Below, piece after piece: positions 1 through 6,265 of a DNA stretch of 8,161 nucleotides. The position numbers were made by a program, and so were the translations under genes. Position 1 is the stretch's first letter. Every line of letters begins with the position of its first letter. Where the stretch lies: contig DFKI01000045.1 in assembly GCA_002373325.1 (NCBI GenBank), positions 1-8,161 on the forward strand, read 5' to 3'. Origin of the DNA: Treponema sp. UBA3649 (lineage in GTDB: Bacteria; Spirochaetota; Spirochaetia; Treponematales; Treponemataceae). The notes beneath the pieces are model-generated. The model was not told the DNA's origin, ran no database searches, and saw nothing but the letters and a program-made list of their open reading frames with translations.

Positions 1-1288
1 GACCTGTGCCAATGAACTGAAAGCGGACGGACGCTGAAATGTCGAACCCCCGCTCATCATTTCTTTCATGCTCGGTCGGAAGAAGGAAGCTGCCCCGCAA
101 ATCAAAGAGAAATGGATCCCCGAAAAACGGCTCGTCATCGTCAATCCATCCGGGCGCAAAACTCTTTTTCTTCTTCACGGATATTTTCTCATCCAGTCCC
201 TCCACATCAAAAATCTTCCAGAGACCATCCTCCCTCACCCACTCACTGCGGGTCAATTTTCCCGCATGGTTCAGAAAAACCTCGGCACGGTCCCCGCTCT
301 GACTCACCGAAGCAACGGAAAGATTCAAATCATCCCGGAAAATATTCTTGATGTAATCCGCCGTAATCCGTGAAAGCCCCGTCGCAGGATTCTGTTTGAA
401 CCAATCGTTGTGTTGATATCTCATGTCGGAAAGAAAAAGATCCGCTCCCTTGGATGAAAGAAGATCCTTGGAAACAAAGCGTGAGGCAATCTCCTGTGTG
501 TTGGAAAGCGGAGAGGTCACCATGCTGATAAAAAGGTTCAGCGGCAAGTCAGTGTCCTCCCGGATTGAATAGCGCCATTTTTTCATAAAGCCCGCGACCG
601 TGGAATTTTTCTCCGCACAGAATCCGCCCGTATCTCCTTTTCTGTAATGGTTCAAGCCAAGCAAAGTGCATTCTTCATCCCCGCCGCCTTCATGGAGCAG
701 AATCGGAGTTCCCACCGCCGCATAGTGATGTGAGTGCAAGAAATATGTTTTGTCCTCTTTTGCCTCTGTGACGATTGCAATCTGACTCTCCCAATATCCC
801 CGGGAAAAATCCGGAACCTCAACTTTCTGCCCCACCTCGGGAACGGCATTGCTTATCTTGATTGACTGTCCCGCGTAACTTTCAGGCAACTCAATAAGAA
901 GAAAATTGAAGTCACTGTCCAAGGCGGAAATCTTCAGTCCGGGAACAACCAGGGGCTCTCCGTCCCCGTCAGGCGCGAAACATAAATCAAAGCATGTAAA
1001 ATCTCCAAGTGATTTTTCACCCGAAGTCAGCACGTAATTTTTTCCGTCATCACCACGGATTACGACTCCCATGTTTCCGACCTGAGCAAGGAACGAAGGA
1101 ATCCTGGAAGCCTCATCCACATACTTGAATTCCTCAAACCTCTTCTCCGCGGATTTAAGAATTTTGTAAACGGGGTCGCTTTCGCTAGGAACCACACGGC
1201 AGACAAAACCGGAAGATTTCGCGAAAACAAAAACGACCGGCATAACCGACATCAAAAAAATGCATACAAACTTTTTTATCTCTTTCAT
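1..1288 (-). CDS. Exported protein with degenerate trypsin-like fold (C-terminus cut by window edge)
   Basis: The reading frame is open from the ATG at 1288 down to the left edge, giving 429 residues with no stop; the C-terminus is missing. Residues 1-23 form a Sec signal peptide: a lysine-rich start, a hydrophobic core and a V-F-A site before K24. Residues 70-215 follow the rhythm of a trypsin/HtrA-like domain: GNMGVVIRGDDGKNYVLTSG (71-90), an acidic residue then a hydrophobic strand at DSDFNFLLIEL (124-134), a VGQKVEV strand (152-158), and AAVGTPILL (190-198) where GNSGGPL would normally stand. The histidine is absent after the LTS strand and the serine position reads V192, so the domain is probably inactive. 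Residues 330-365 (GDRAEVFLN, then EWVREDGLWKIFDVEG) resemble an NTF2-like or beta-rich segment. The fold is my inference; export and the open frame are seen directly. It is transcribed divergently from the ATPase gene, from the promoter at 1318-1346. The start is chosen because it gives the basic n-region; a GGGGTGG stretch just upstream is only a weak ribosome binding site. Confidence 0.75.
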   Translation of the reverse strand, partial: MKEIKKFVCIFLMSVMPVVFVFAKSSGFVCRVVPSESDPVYKILKSAEKRFEEFKYVDEASRIPSFLAQVGNMGVVIRGDDGKNYVLTSGEKSLGDFTCFDLCFAPDGDGEPLVVPGLKISALDSDFNFLLIELPESYAGQSIKISNAVPEVGQKVEVPDFSRGYWESQIAIVTEAKEDKTYFLHSHHYAAVGTPILLHEGGGDEECTLLGLNHYRKGDTGGFCAEKNSTVAGFMKKWRYSIREDTDLPLNLFISMVTSPLSNTQEIASRFVSKDLLSSKGADLFLSDMRYQHNDWFKQNPATGLSRITADYIKNIFRDDLNLSVASVSQSGDRAEVFLNHAGKLTRSEWVREDGLWKIFDVEGLDEKISVKKKKSFAPGWIDDDEPFFGDPFLFDLRGSFLLPTEHERNDERGFDISASVRFQFIGTG

Positions 1289-1317
1289 ATTCCACCCCAT
1301 TCCACAATTCTTCCTTG

Positions 1318-1346
1318 ATTCTAACACAAAAAAAATTTACTCGCAA
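1318..1346 (-). promoter_or_regulatory. Sigma-70-type promoter for the exported protein gene
   Basis: On the minus strand there is a -35 box TTGCGA (1346-1341), a 17-base spacer containing a run of eight T, and a -10 box TAGAAT (1323-1318). The predicted transcription start is near 1311, leaving a leader of about 22 bases before the ATG at 1288. The -35 flank GGACTTGC and the T-run recur in the promoter of the ACT-domain gene. Confidence 0.6.
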
Positions 1347-1368
1347 GTCCAAAATCCCCCACCCTCCT

Positions 1369-1396
1369 TTTACTTTTTCCACATTTCTGATATAAT
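1369..1396 (+). promoter_or_regulatory. Extended -10 promoter for the AAA-ATPase gene
   Basis: A perfect TATAAT (1391-1396) is preceded by TGA, which forms an extended -10 (TGnTATAAT). A TTTACT at 1369-1374 lies 16 bases upstream and matches the -35 consensus at four of six positions. The predicted start near 1403 leaves a leader of about 22 bases that carries the ribosome binding site. The -10 box overlaps an in-frame ATG at 1395, which rules that ATG out as the start codon. Confidence 0.65.
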
Positions 1397-1414
1397 GAAA
1401 AAAGCTCTGAAACT

Positions 1415-1419
1415 GGAGG
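1415..1419 (+). promoter_or_regulatory. Ribosome binding site deciding the ATPase start
   Basis: GGAGG stands five bases before the ATG at 1425. It selects this ATG over the in-frame ATG at 1395 and the still earlier one at 1260, both of which lack a comparable site and lie in or before the promoter. Confidence 0.85.
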
Positions 1420-1424
1420 CAGAC

Positions 1425-3011
1425 ATGGGAATCTATCTTAATCCGTCGAACGCGATGATGAAAAAACTTCTCAACTCAAGGATTTATGTTGACAAATCTC
1501 TTTTGCTCAGGGAACTTAACGCGCTCGTGAACACAGGGGACTGCTTTGTATGTGTGTCCCGTCCCCGCCGCTTCGGAAAGACCATGGCAGGAGCAATGAT
1601 TGCCGCATATTACTCAAAGGGATGTGACTCCTCCGAACTTTTCGCAAATCTTAAAATCGCATCGGACAAAAGCTTTTCCGAACACCTGAACAAATACAAC
1701 GTGATTCAGTTTGACATAAATTCATTTTACAATGCGACACGAAAAAAGGACAACCTGATTGAATACATCACCGACACAATAAATAAAGAAATTGCCGACG
1801 CATTCCCGCAGGCAAAAATCGACCTGCAGAATGACAGTCTTTCAAATGCCATACTCAAGGCGTGGGGAGCCACCGGGGAATCTTTCATAATCCTAATGGA
1901 CGAGTACGACGTGCTTGTGCGTGAAAAAGTCTCCAAGCAGCTTTTCGAATCATACCTGAATTTCCTGAGCAGCCTCTTCAAAAACAGCACCCTGAAACCC
2001 GCAATCGCGCTCGCATATCTGACAGGCATACTTCCGATTGTACGTGACAAAATCCAGTCAAAGATGAATGAGTTCGACGAATACTCCATGCTGAACGCAA
2101 GGCAGCTCTCCGAGTTCACGGGATTTACGGAGGATGAAGTGAAGTCCCTTTGTGACGAATACGACATGGATTACGACGAGTGCAGGCGGTGGTATGACGG
2201 CTACAAAATGAATGACGCAATCAGCGTGTACAGTCCGAAGTCTATGGTCAGCGCGATGCAGGCACATGAATACGGAAATTACTGGACCACGACCGGATCC
2301 TACGAGGCGTTGAGCAACTACATACTCATGGACTTTGACGGAATCAAGGATGACGTGATTACGATGATAGGAGGAAAAAAAGTTCCGGTGAACGTCCTCA
2401 CCTATTTGAACACGCTTACTGATTTTAAATCCAAGAGCGATGTCTTCACATACCTGATTCATCTCGGCTACCTGTCCTACGACCGCAAGAACAAGGAGTG
2501 TTTCATACCGAACAACGAGATCCGCATTGAATGGATAAACGCGATTGAGAACGCACCCGACTACAAGGAGATAATCGAGATGGTGAACGGAAGCCGCGAG
2601 CTTTTGGACCGTACCCTGCAATGCGACGAGGAGTATGTGGCTCAGGCACTGGACAAGGCACACACACGCGCTACAAATCCGCTCACCTACAACAACGAGG
2701 CATCCTTCCAAAGTGCGATGGGCATCGCATATTTCTACGCGAACTCAAAGTACACCATAGTCAAGGAGCTTCCGACCGGAAAGGGATACGCCGACCTTGC
2801 CCTGATCCCCTACGTCCCGAACATCCCTGCCATCATCATCGAGCTGAAAAACAACAGGAGCGCCGAAAGTGCAATCAATCAAATCAAGGAAAAAAAATAC
2901 GACGACCTCCTTGAGCACTACCGCGGGGACCTTCTTTTCACCGGAATAAATTACGACCCCGACACGAAGAAGCACGAGTGCAAGATTAGCAAATTGAAAG
3001 TTGAAAACTGA
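1425..3011 (+). CDS. Predicted AAA-ATPase with C-terminal PD-(D/E)XK nuclease-like domain
   Basis: This is a 528-residue member of the family joining PF09820 (predicted AAA-ATPase) to PF08011 (PDDEXK_9). The start MGIYLNPSNA followed by YVDKS (21-25) is the usual opening of the family. Residues 46-53, RPRRFGKT, form the family's modified Walker A; 154-162, FIILMDEYD, form Walker B with D159 and E160. The family-typical RRWYDGY is at 254-260. The C-terminal nuclease-like core has E425 (NNEASFQ), D457 (GKGYADLAL) and E473-x-K475 (IIIELKNN), followed by Q486 and a K-Y pair, so the catalytic set looks complete. There is no signal peptide or membrane segment, so it is probably cytoplasmic. The biological role of the family is not established; defence, mobility and regulatory roles have all been considered, and nothing here decides between them. 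The gene stands alone between its own promoter and a strong terminator. The coding frame looks intact, with no truncation. Confidence 0.93.
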   Translation: MGIYLNPSNAMMKKLLNSRIYVDKSLLLRELNALVNTGDCFVCVSRPRRFGKTMAGAMIAAYYSKGCDSSELFANLKIASDKSFSEHLNKYNVIQFDINSFYNATRKKDNLIEYITDTINKEIADAFPQAKIDLQNDSLSNAILKAWGATGESFIILMDEYDVLVREKVSKQLFESYLNFLSSLFKNSTLKPAIALAYLTGILPIVRDKIQSKMNEFDEYSMLNARQLSEFTGFTEDEVKSLCDEYDMDYDECRRWYDGYKMNDAISVYSPKSMVSAMQAHEYGNYWTTTGSYEALSNYILMDFDGIKDDVITMIGGKKVPVNVLTYLNTLTDFKSKSDVFTYLIHLGYLSYDRKNKECFIPNNEIRIEWINAIENAPDYKEIIEMVNGSRELLDRTLQCDEEYVAQALDKAHTRATNPLTYNNEASFQSAMGIAYFYANSKYTIVKELPTGKGYADLALIPYVPNIPAIIIELKNNRSAESAINQIKEKKYDDLLEHYRGDLLFTGINYDPDTKKHECKISKLKVEN

Positions 3012-3022
3012 GAGGTGAAAGG

Positions 3023-3075
3023 TGGGAGCGTTGGTTTAGGGAGGAATCCCGTAAGCAAACGCTGCCCAGTTTTTT
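3023..3075 (+). terminator. Rho-independent terminator of the ATPase gene
   Basis: The hairpin begins 11 bases after the ATPase stop. TGGG (3023-3026) pairs with CCCA (3065-3068), AGCGTT (3027-3032) with AACGCT (3058-3063), and the inner arm GTTTA-GGGA pairs with TCCC-G-TAAGC with one wobble and one bulge, closing on a GGAA tetraloop of GNRA type (3043-3046). After one G a run of six T follows (3070-3075). The stem is unusually long. It separates the ATPase gene from the lipoprotein gene. Confidence 0.8.
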
Positions 3076-3159
3076 AACAAGCGGATTTGTTCAAGTCTAA
3101 CGACCATCACGATGAAACCTCTGATTTTAACACTGCGAAAGACTTTAATAAGCGTACTA

Positions 3160-3188
3160 TTGAAAAATGTACTATTATATAGTAGAAT
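3160..3188 (+). promoter_or_regulatory. Sigma-70-type promoter for the SUMF1 lipoprotein gene
   Basis: TTGAAA (3160-3165) and TAGAAT (3183-3188) are separated by exactly 17 bases, each one base away from consensus. The predicted transcription start is at about 3195-3196, which coincides with the first plausible ATG (3196). The spacer contains a perfect inverted repeat (3170-3184), a possible operator. Confidence 0.6.
3170..3184. repeat. Inverted repeat between -35 and -10, possible operator
   Basis: TACTAT-TAT-ATAGTA is a perfect inverted repeat with 6-base arms. It fills the second half of the promoter spacer and touches the -10 box. A further direct copy of TACTAT lies at 3155-3160, overlapping the first base of the -35 box, 15 bases upstream of the first arm. 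The layout would suit a dimeric repressor, but no regulator is identified and the region is AT-rich, so chance is possible. Confidence 0.35.
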
Positions 3189-3195
3189 CTTTCGC

Positions 3196-4155
3196 ATGAG
3201 AAAAAATCCCTTGTTGATGACAAAAATAATTTCTTCGCTCGTCTTGTCCATTCTGATTTTTACCGGATGCAAAAAGGAGCAAAAGGAGCCCGAAAAAATC
3301 TACGCGGAAGTGGAGGACGATTTCATTCTTGTGGAAGGCGGCCCGTTCACGATGGGAGATGATTTTCCATCCAAGGCGGCGCGATATGCCCGTCCGAAGC
3401 ATGAGACATCCGTGGACTCATTTTACATCGCGGCAAGGGAAGTCTCGAAATCGGAATATAATCTTCTCATGGGCTCCTCCGGGGATGACAATGCTGATGA
3501 CGAAAATCTCCCGGCGGAAAAGCTCAGCTGGTACGAGGCGATTGTTTTTTGCAACAAGCTGAGCATGAGAGAGGGAGCCGAACCCGCATACTACATGAGT
3601 GTTGACGGAAAAGATGAGGGCGACCCGGACAAGTGGGGAAAAGTGCCGGAAGAAAAAAATCCCGCGTGGGACTCAATCAAGTGGAAAAAAGACGCGAACG
3701 GATACCGATTGCCTACAGAAGCTGAGTGGGAATTTGCTGCGAGGGGCGGATTAAAATCAAAAGGGAAAAGCTCGGCTGGAACAGATTTTGACTCGGCGGA
3801 TTTAAGGAACTACGCATGGTTTTTCCTCAACTCAGGATTTGAAATCCACGAGTGTGCAAAATTAAAGGCGAATGAGCTCGGACTTTATGACATCTGCGGA
3901 AACGTGAGCGAGTGGGTCTGGGACTGGTTCTCGGACGGCTACTATTACCTTAGCGATGAAGACGCATCACTAAATCCATCGGGACCGGAAAGCGGAGAAG
4001 TAAGATGCCACCGCGGAGGCTCGTACATGGGAGACAGGGAATCCATGCAGGTCTATGCAAGAAACGAAATGTCCCCGGATGAAAAAAGCGGCAAGGTGGG
4101 ATTCAGATTATGTCGCAATGCCGAAAAAGACGTGGAAACTGATAACGGAAAGTGA
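3196..4155 (+). CDS. SUMF1 (FGE-sulfatase) domain lipoprotein without the FGE catalytic cysteines
   Basis: The 319-residue product starts with a lipoprotein signal peptide: basic MRKNPLLMTK, a hydrophobic core, then IFTGC with C25 as the lipidated residue. The phenylalanine at -3 is atypical for Gram-negatives but accepted in spirochaetes. The SUMF1 domain (PF03781) spans about 41-307: FILVEGGPFTMGD (43-55), SFYIAAREVSKSEY (75-88), LSWYEAIVFCNKLS (110-123), GYRLPTEAEWEFAARGG (169-185), GLYDICGNVSEWVWDW (229-244), CHRGGSYMGD (271-280) and KVGFRLCR (300-307). In true formylglycine-generating enzymes two cysteines follow the RGGS strand and bind copper; here that stretch reads YMGDRESMQVYARN with none. 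It is therefore probably not an FGE, and its role is unknown: ligand binding or surface display is a guess. ATG 3217 is an alternative start that still leaves a complete signal peptide. Its gene is convergent with the ACT gene, 65 bases away. Confidence 0.9.
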   Translation: MRKNPLLMTKIISSLVLSILIFTGCKKEQKEPEKIYAEVEDDFILVEGGPFTMGDDFPSKAARYARPKHETSVDSFYIAAREVSKSEYNLLMGSSGDDNADDENLPAEKLSWYEAIVFCNKLSMREGAEPAYYMSVDGKDEGDPDKWGKVPEEKNPAWDSIKWKKDANGYRLPTEAEWEFAARGGLKSKGKSSAGTDFDSADLRNYAWFFLNSGFEIHECAKLKANELGLYDICGNVSEWVWDWFSDGYYYLSDEDASLNPSGPESGEVRCHRGGSYMGDRESMQVYARNEMSPDEKSGKVGFRLCRNAEKDVETDNGK

Positions 4156-4220
4156 AAAGCAAGGGAAAACTCGTGAAGGTCAAAAACATCCTGATATATC
4201 CCCATGCAGATTTCACACTG

Positions 4221-4490
4221 TCAGATTCTGTGCATCTCCGTGAAGACTTTTTCCGCCATCATGTTGACTTCCACGCCCATCGCCTTTCCCTCCTCGGTGA
4301 GTGCCTTGCGCGTATTGTCAATGGAAAGATCCGACTTGCTCAGGTCCACCATCATCATCATGACAAAATTTCCGCTGAGGATAGTCTGTGTTATATCGTC
4401 AATGTTGATTGAATGTTCCGACAAAAAAGCCGAGACGCGGGCAATGATTCCTACCCTGTCGCCTCCGACAACAGTAATAATCGCTTTCAT
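4221..4490 (-). CDS. Stand-alone ACT-domain protein, UPF0237 type
   Basis: This 89-residue protein consists of a single ACT domain plus a short C-terminal strand. It opens directly with the first beta strand (MKAIITVVG), then the ligand-loop sequence GGDRVGIIARVS (9-20), helix AFLSEHSIN, and NIDDITQTI (29-37) leading to the second strand NFVMMMMVDL (41-50). Length and pattern fit the UPF0237/ACT_6 family, whose small proteins are thought to bind amino acids or similar ligands as regulators; the ligand is unknown. In many Firmicutes the gene is followed by a UPF0210 (PFL-like) gene, which is not adjacent here. The frame extends upstream to 4634, but the start at 4490 is required by the domain and the promoter. 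No ribosome binding site precedes it, and the -10 box lies only seven bases upstream, pointing to a leaderless mRNA. Confidence 0.9.
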   Translation of the reverse strand: MKAIITVVGGDRVGIIARVSAFLSEHSINIDDITQTILSGNFVMMMMVDLSKSDLSIDNTRKALTEEGKAMGVEVNMMAEKVFTEMHRI

Positions 4491-4497
4491 ACTGCGT

Positions 4498-4526
4498 ATT
4501 ATAATGGAAGGAAAAAAAATTTGCAA
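4498..4526 (-). promoter_or_regulatory. Promoter of the ACT gene, positioned for a leaderless transcript
   Basis: On the minus strand there is a -35 box TTGCAA (4526-4521), a spacer of exactly 17 bases carrying a run of eight T, and a perfect -10 TATAAT (4503-4498). Seven bases (ACGCAGT) separate the -10 from the ATG at 4490, so transcription should begin at or within one or two bases of the start codon. Confidence 0.7.
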
Positions 4527-4627
4527 GTCCGAAAGGAAAAAATCCGTCGGCAAAATCATACAACGTTTTAAGAAAATTTCAATCTGTAAAAAAACCGCAA
4601 ATATATGAAAAAAAACTCCAAAAGCAT

Positions 4628-4656
4628 TTGACATTAAAGGCTTAATACTTTAATAT
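4628..4656 (+). promoter_or_regulatory. Promoter of the RNase Y gene
   Basis: A perfect -35 TTGACA (4628-4633) is followed, after 17 bases, by TAATAT (4651-4656), which matches the -10 consensus at four of six positions. The predicted start is near 4663, giving a leader of about 30 bases. An A-rich tract with several A-runs (about 4586-4623) lies just upstream and could act as an UP element. Confidence 0.65.
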
Positions 4657-4661
4657 ATATA

Positions 4662-4672
4662 AGAATAATTCT
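4662..4672. repeat. Short inverted repeat at the predicted rny transcription start
   Basis: AGAAT-A-ATTCT is a perfect inverted repeat with 5-base arms. It covers the predicted first transcribed bases of the rny mRNA. It could be an operator, or a chance pattern in AT-rich sequence. Confidence 0.25.
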
Positions 4673-4682
4673 ACGAAAATTT

Positions 4683-4686
4683 GGAG
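4683..4686 (+). promoter_or_regulatory. Ribosome binding site deciding the RNase Y start
   Basis: GGAG lies six bases before the ATG at 4693. It also overlaps an in-frame TTG at 4681, which cannot itself be the start because it would have no binding site in front of it. Confidence 0.8.
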
Positions 4687-4692
4687 AACAAA

Positions 4693-6228
4693 ATGAAATT
4701 GGAACTGATTTTGTACATTGTTCTCCCCATTGTTGGAATTGTTCTTGGATGGACTATTCGCTGGGTTTATGCCAGATTTCAACTTTCCGCATCGGAACAA
4801 AAAGCCGAGCGGGTTAAACAGGACGCATTAAAAGAAGCCGAGGCCTTGAAAAAGGAAGCTCAGCTCCAAGCAAAAGAACAACTCATTCAGGATCGAAACC
4901 AGCAGGAACGGGAGAACCGCGAGCGACGCAAGGAATTGCAGACTTACGAAAATCGCGTGAACAAAAAAGAGGAACTCCTTGAGCAGAGGAACCAGGAGCT
5001 GGACAAGAAGGAAAAGGACTACGCATCCCGCCTTTCGCAGATGGAAAAGCATGAGTCAATGCTCAACGAACGCGAGGAAACACTGAGGACCGAGCTGGAA
5101 AGAATCTCCGGTCTCACACAGTCCGAGGCAAAGGCGCTTATCATCCAGAGTCTGGAAAATGATGCCCGACATGACGCGCAGGCACTCCTCAACAAGATTG
5201 ATCAGGAAGCGCAGCTCTCTGCCGAAAAGAAGGCTCAGGAAATCCTTGTGACGACCATTCAGCGTCTCGCCACAGAAACGACCAGTGAAATCACGGTTGC
5301 GACGGTATCTCTGCCAAGCGACGAGATGAAGGGACGCATTATCGGACGCGAGGGACGCAACATCAGGGCATTGGAGACCCTTACCGGAGTGGACATCATA
5401 ATCGACGACACCCCGGAGGCTGTGGTCATCAGCTGCTTTGATCCCGTGCGCAAGGAAATCGCGAAGGTTGCACTTGAGAGACTGATTACCGACGGACGAA
5501 TCCACCCGGCCCGCATTGAGGAAGTGGTTCAGAAAGTCACCCGTGAGATTCAGCAGAAGATTTACGAGGAAGGCGAGAAGGTGCTCTTCGATCTTGGCAT
5601 CCACAACATGAGCCAGGACTGCGTGAGGGCGCTCGGAAGACTCCACTACAGGACAAGCTACGGGCAGAACGTGCTTATTCACTCAAAGGAAGTCGCGGAG
5701 CTTGCCAGCATGATAGCGGCGGAAGTCGGTGCCAATCGTGACCTTGCCAAGAGAGCCGCCTTGCTTCACGACATCGGAAAGGGAGCCGAGACTGATTCGG
5801 ACCAGAACCATGCCGAAGTCGGAGCCGAGATGGTGCGAAAGATGGGGGAGGATGCCCGCGTAGTAAATGCCGTGGCAGCACACCACAACGACTGCGAGCC
5901 CGAGACCGTGGAAGCCGTCATCGTACAGATTGCGGATGCCATCAGTGCGGCCAGACCGGGAGCAAGACGCGAGACCGTGGACAATTATGTGAAACGCCTT
6001 GAGAACCTTGAGGAAATCGCGAAGAAGTTCACCGGTGTTGAGCAGGCCTATGCTATCCAGGCGGGACGTGAGTTGAGAATACTCGTGAACAATGAGAAGA
6101 TTCCTGACGACCAGGTAAAGGATCTTGCAAGGAACATAGCGAAGCAGATTGAGAACGACCTCCGCTATCCCGGAAGAATCAAAATCACGATGATACGAGA
6201 GACTCGAATCATTGAATACGCCCGCTAG
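4693..6228 (+). CDS. rny: Ribonuclease Y
   Basis: RNase Y is a membrane-anchored endoribonuclease that starts mRNA turnover in many bacteria lacking RNase E. The 511-residue product has the full family architecture and usual length: an N-terminal transmembrane segment (about 3-23), a long charged coiled coil rich in E, K, Q and R (about 28-150), a KH RNA-binding domain with GRIIGREG at 214-221, and an HD phosphohydrolase domain. The metal-binding residues of the HD domain are visible: H330 (IHSKEVAELA), H359-D360 (ALLHDIGKG), H397-H398 (AAHHND) and D415 (QIADAISAARPGARRE). The C-terminus ends in the typical PGRIKITMIRETR and EYAR. It has its own promoter and terminator, so it is probably a single-gene transcript, divergent from the ACT gene and convergent with tkt. 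No unusual residues were seen. Confidence 0.97.
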   Translation: MKLELILYIVLPIVGIVLGWTIRWVYARFQLSASEQKAERVKQDALKEAEALKKEAQLQAKEQLIQDRNQQERENRERRKELQTYENRVNKKEELLEQRNQELDKKEKDYASRLSQMEKHESMLNEREETLRTELERISGLTQSEAKALIIQSLENDARHDAQALLNKIDQEAQLSAEKKAQEILVTTIQRLATETTSEITVATVSLPSDEMKGRIIGREGRNIRALETLTGVDIIIDDTPEAVVISCFDPVRKEIAKVALERLITDGRIHPARIEEVVQKVTREIQQKIYEEGEKVLFDLGIHNMSQDCVRALGRLHYRTSYGQNVLIHSKEVAELASMIAAEVGANRDLAKRAALLHDIGKGAETDSDQNHAEVGAEMVRKMGEDARVVNAVAAHHNDCEPETVEAVIVQIADAISAARPGARRETVDNYVKRLENLEEIAKKFTGVEQAYAIQAGRELRILVNNEKIPDDQVKDLARNIAKQIENDLRYPGRIKITMIRETRIIEYAR

Positions 6229-6265
6229 TCCGACAAAAAGACGAAAGGCATCATAACAAACAAAA

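Noticed and set aside
39..373. Three overlapping plus-strand reading frames at the left edge
   Set aside because: They are antisense to the continuous exported-protein frame and have proline/serine-rich, unfamiliar translations.
1260..1424. N-terminal extension of the ATPase from ATG 1260 or ATG 1395
   Set aside because: The extension overlaps the start of the divergent gene and the promoter; ATG 1395 overlaps TATAAT. The family opening and GGAGG fit ATG 1425.
2058..2711. 217-residue minus-strand frame inside the ATPase gene
   Set aside because: It is a shadow of a strongly supported gene, with no recognisable domain and no ribosome binding site considered convincing.
3112..3195. Start of the SUMF1 gene at ATG 3112
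   Set aside because: It would lie upstream of the promoter and put 28 residues before an otherwise complete lipoprotein signal peptide.
3036..3272. 78-residue minus-strand frame between the ATPase and SUMF1 genes
   Set aside because: It covers the terminator, the promoter and the start of the lipoprotein gene, and has no family resemblance.
4212..4252. TTCAC/GTGAA hairpin followed by five T as a terminator for the SUMF1 gene
   Set aside because: The stem is only five bases with a 23-base loop and lies mostly inside the ACT coding region; too weak to annotate.
4491..4634. Longer ACT protein starting at 4634
   Set aside because: The extra 48 residues fall in promoter sequence, are low-complexity hydrophobic, and precede a domain that begins exactly at 4490.
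4681..4692. TTG start for RNase Y at 4681
   Set aside because: It overlaps the ribosome binding site of the better ATG at 4693.
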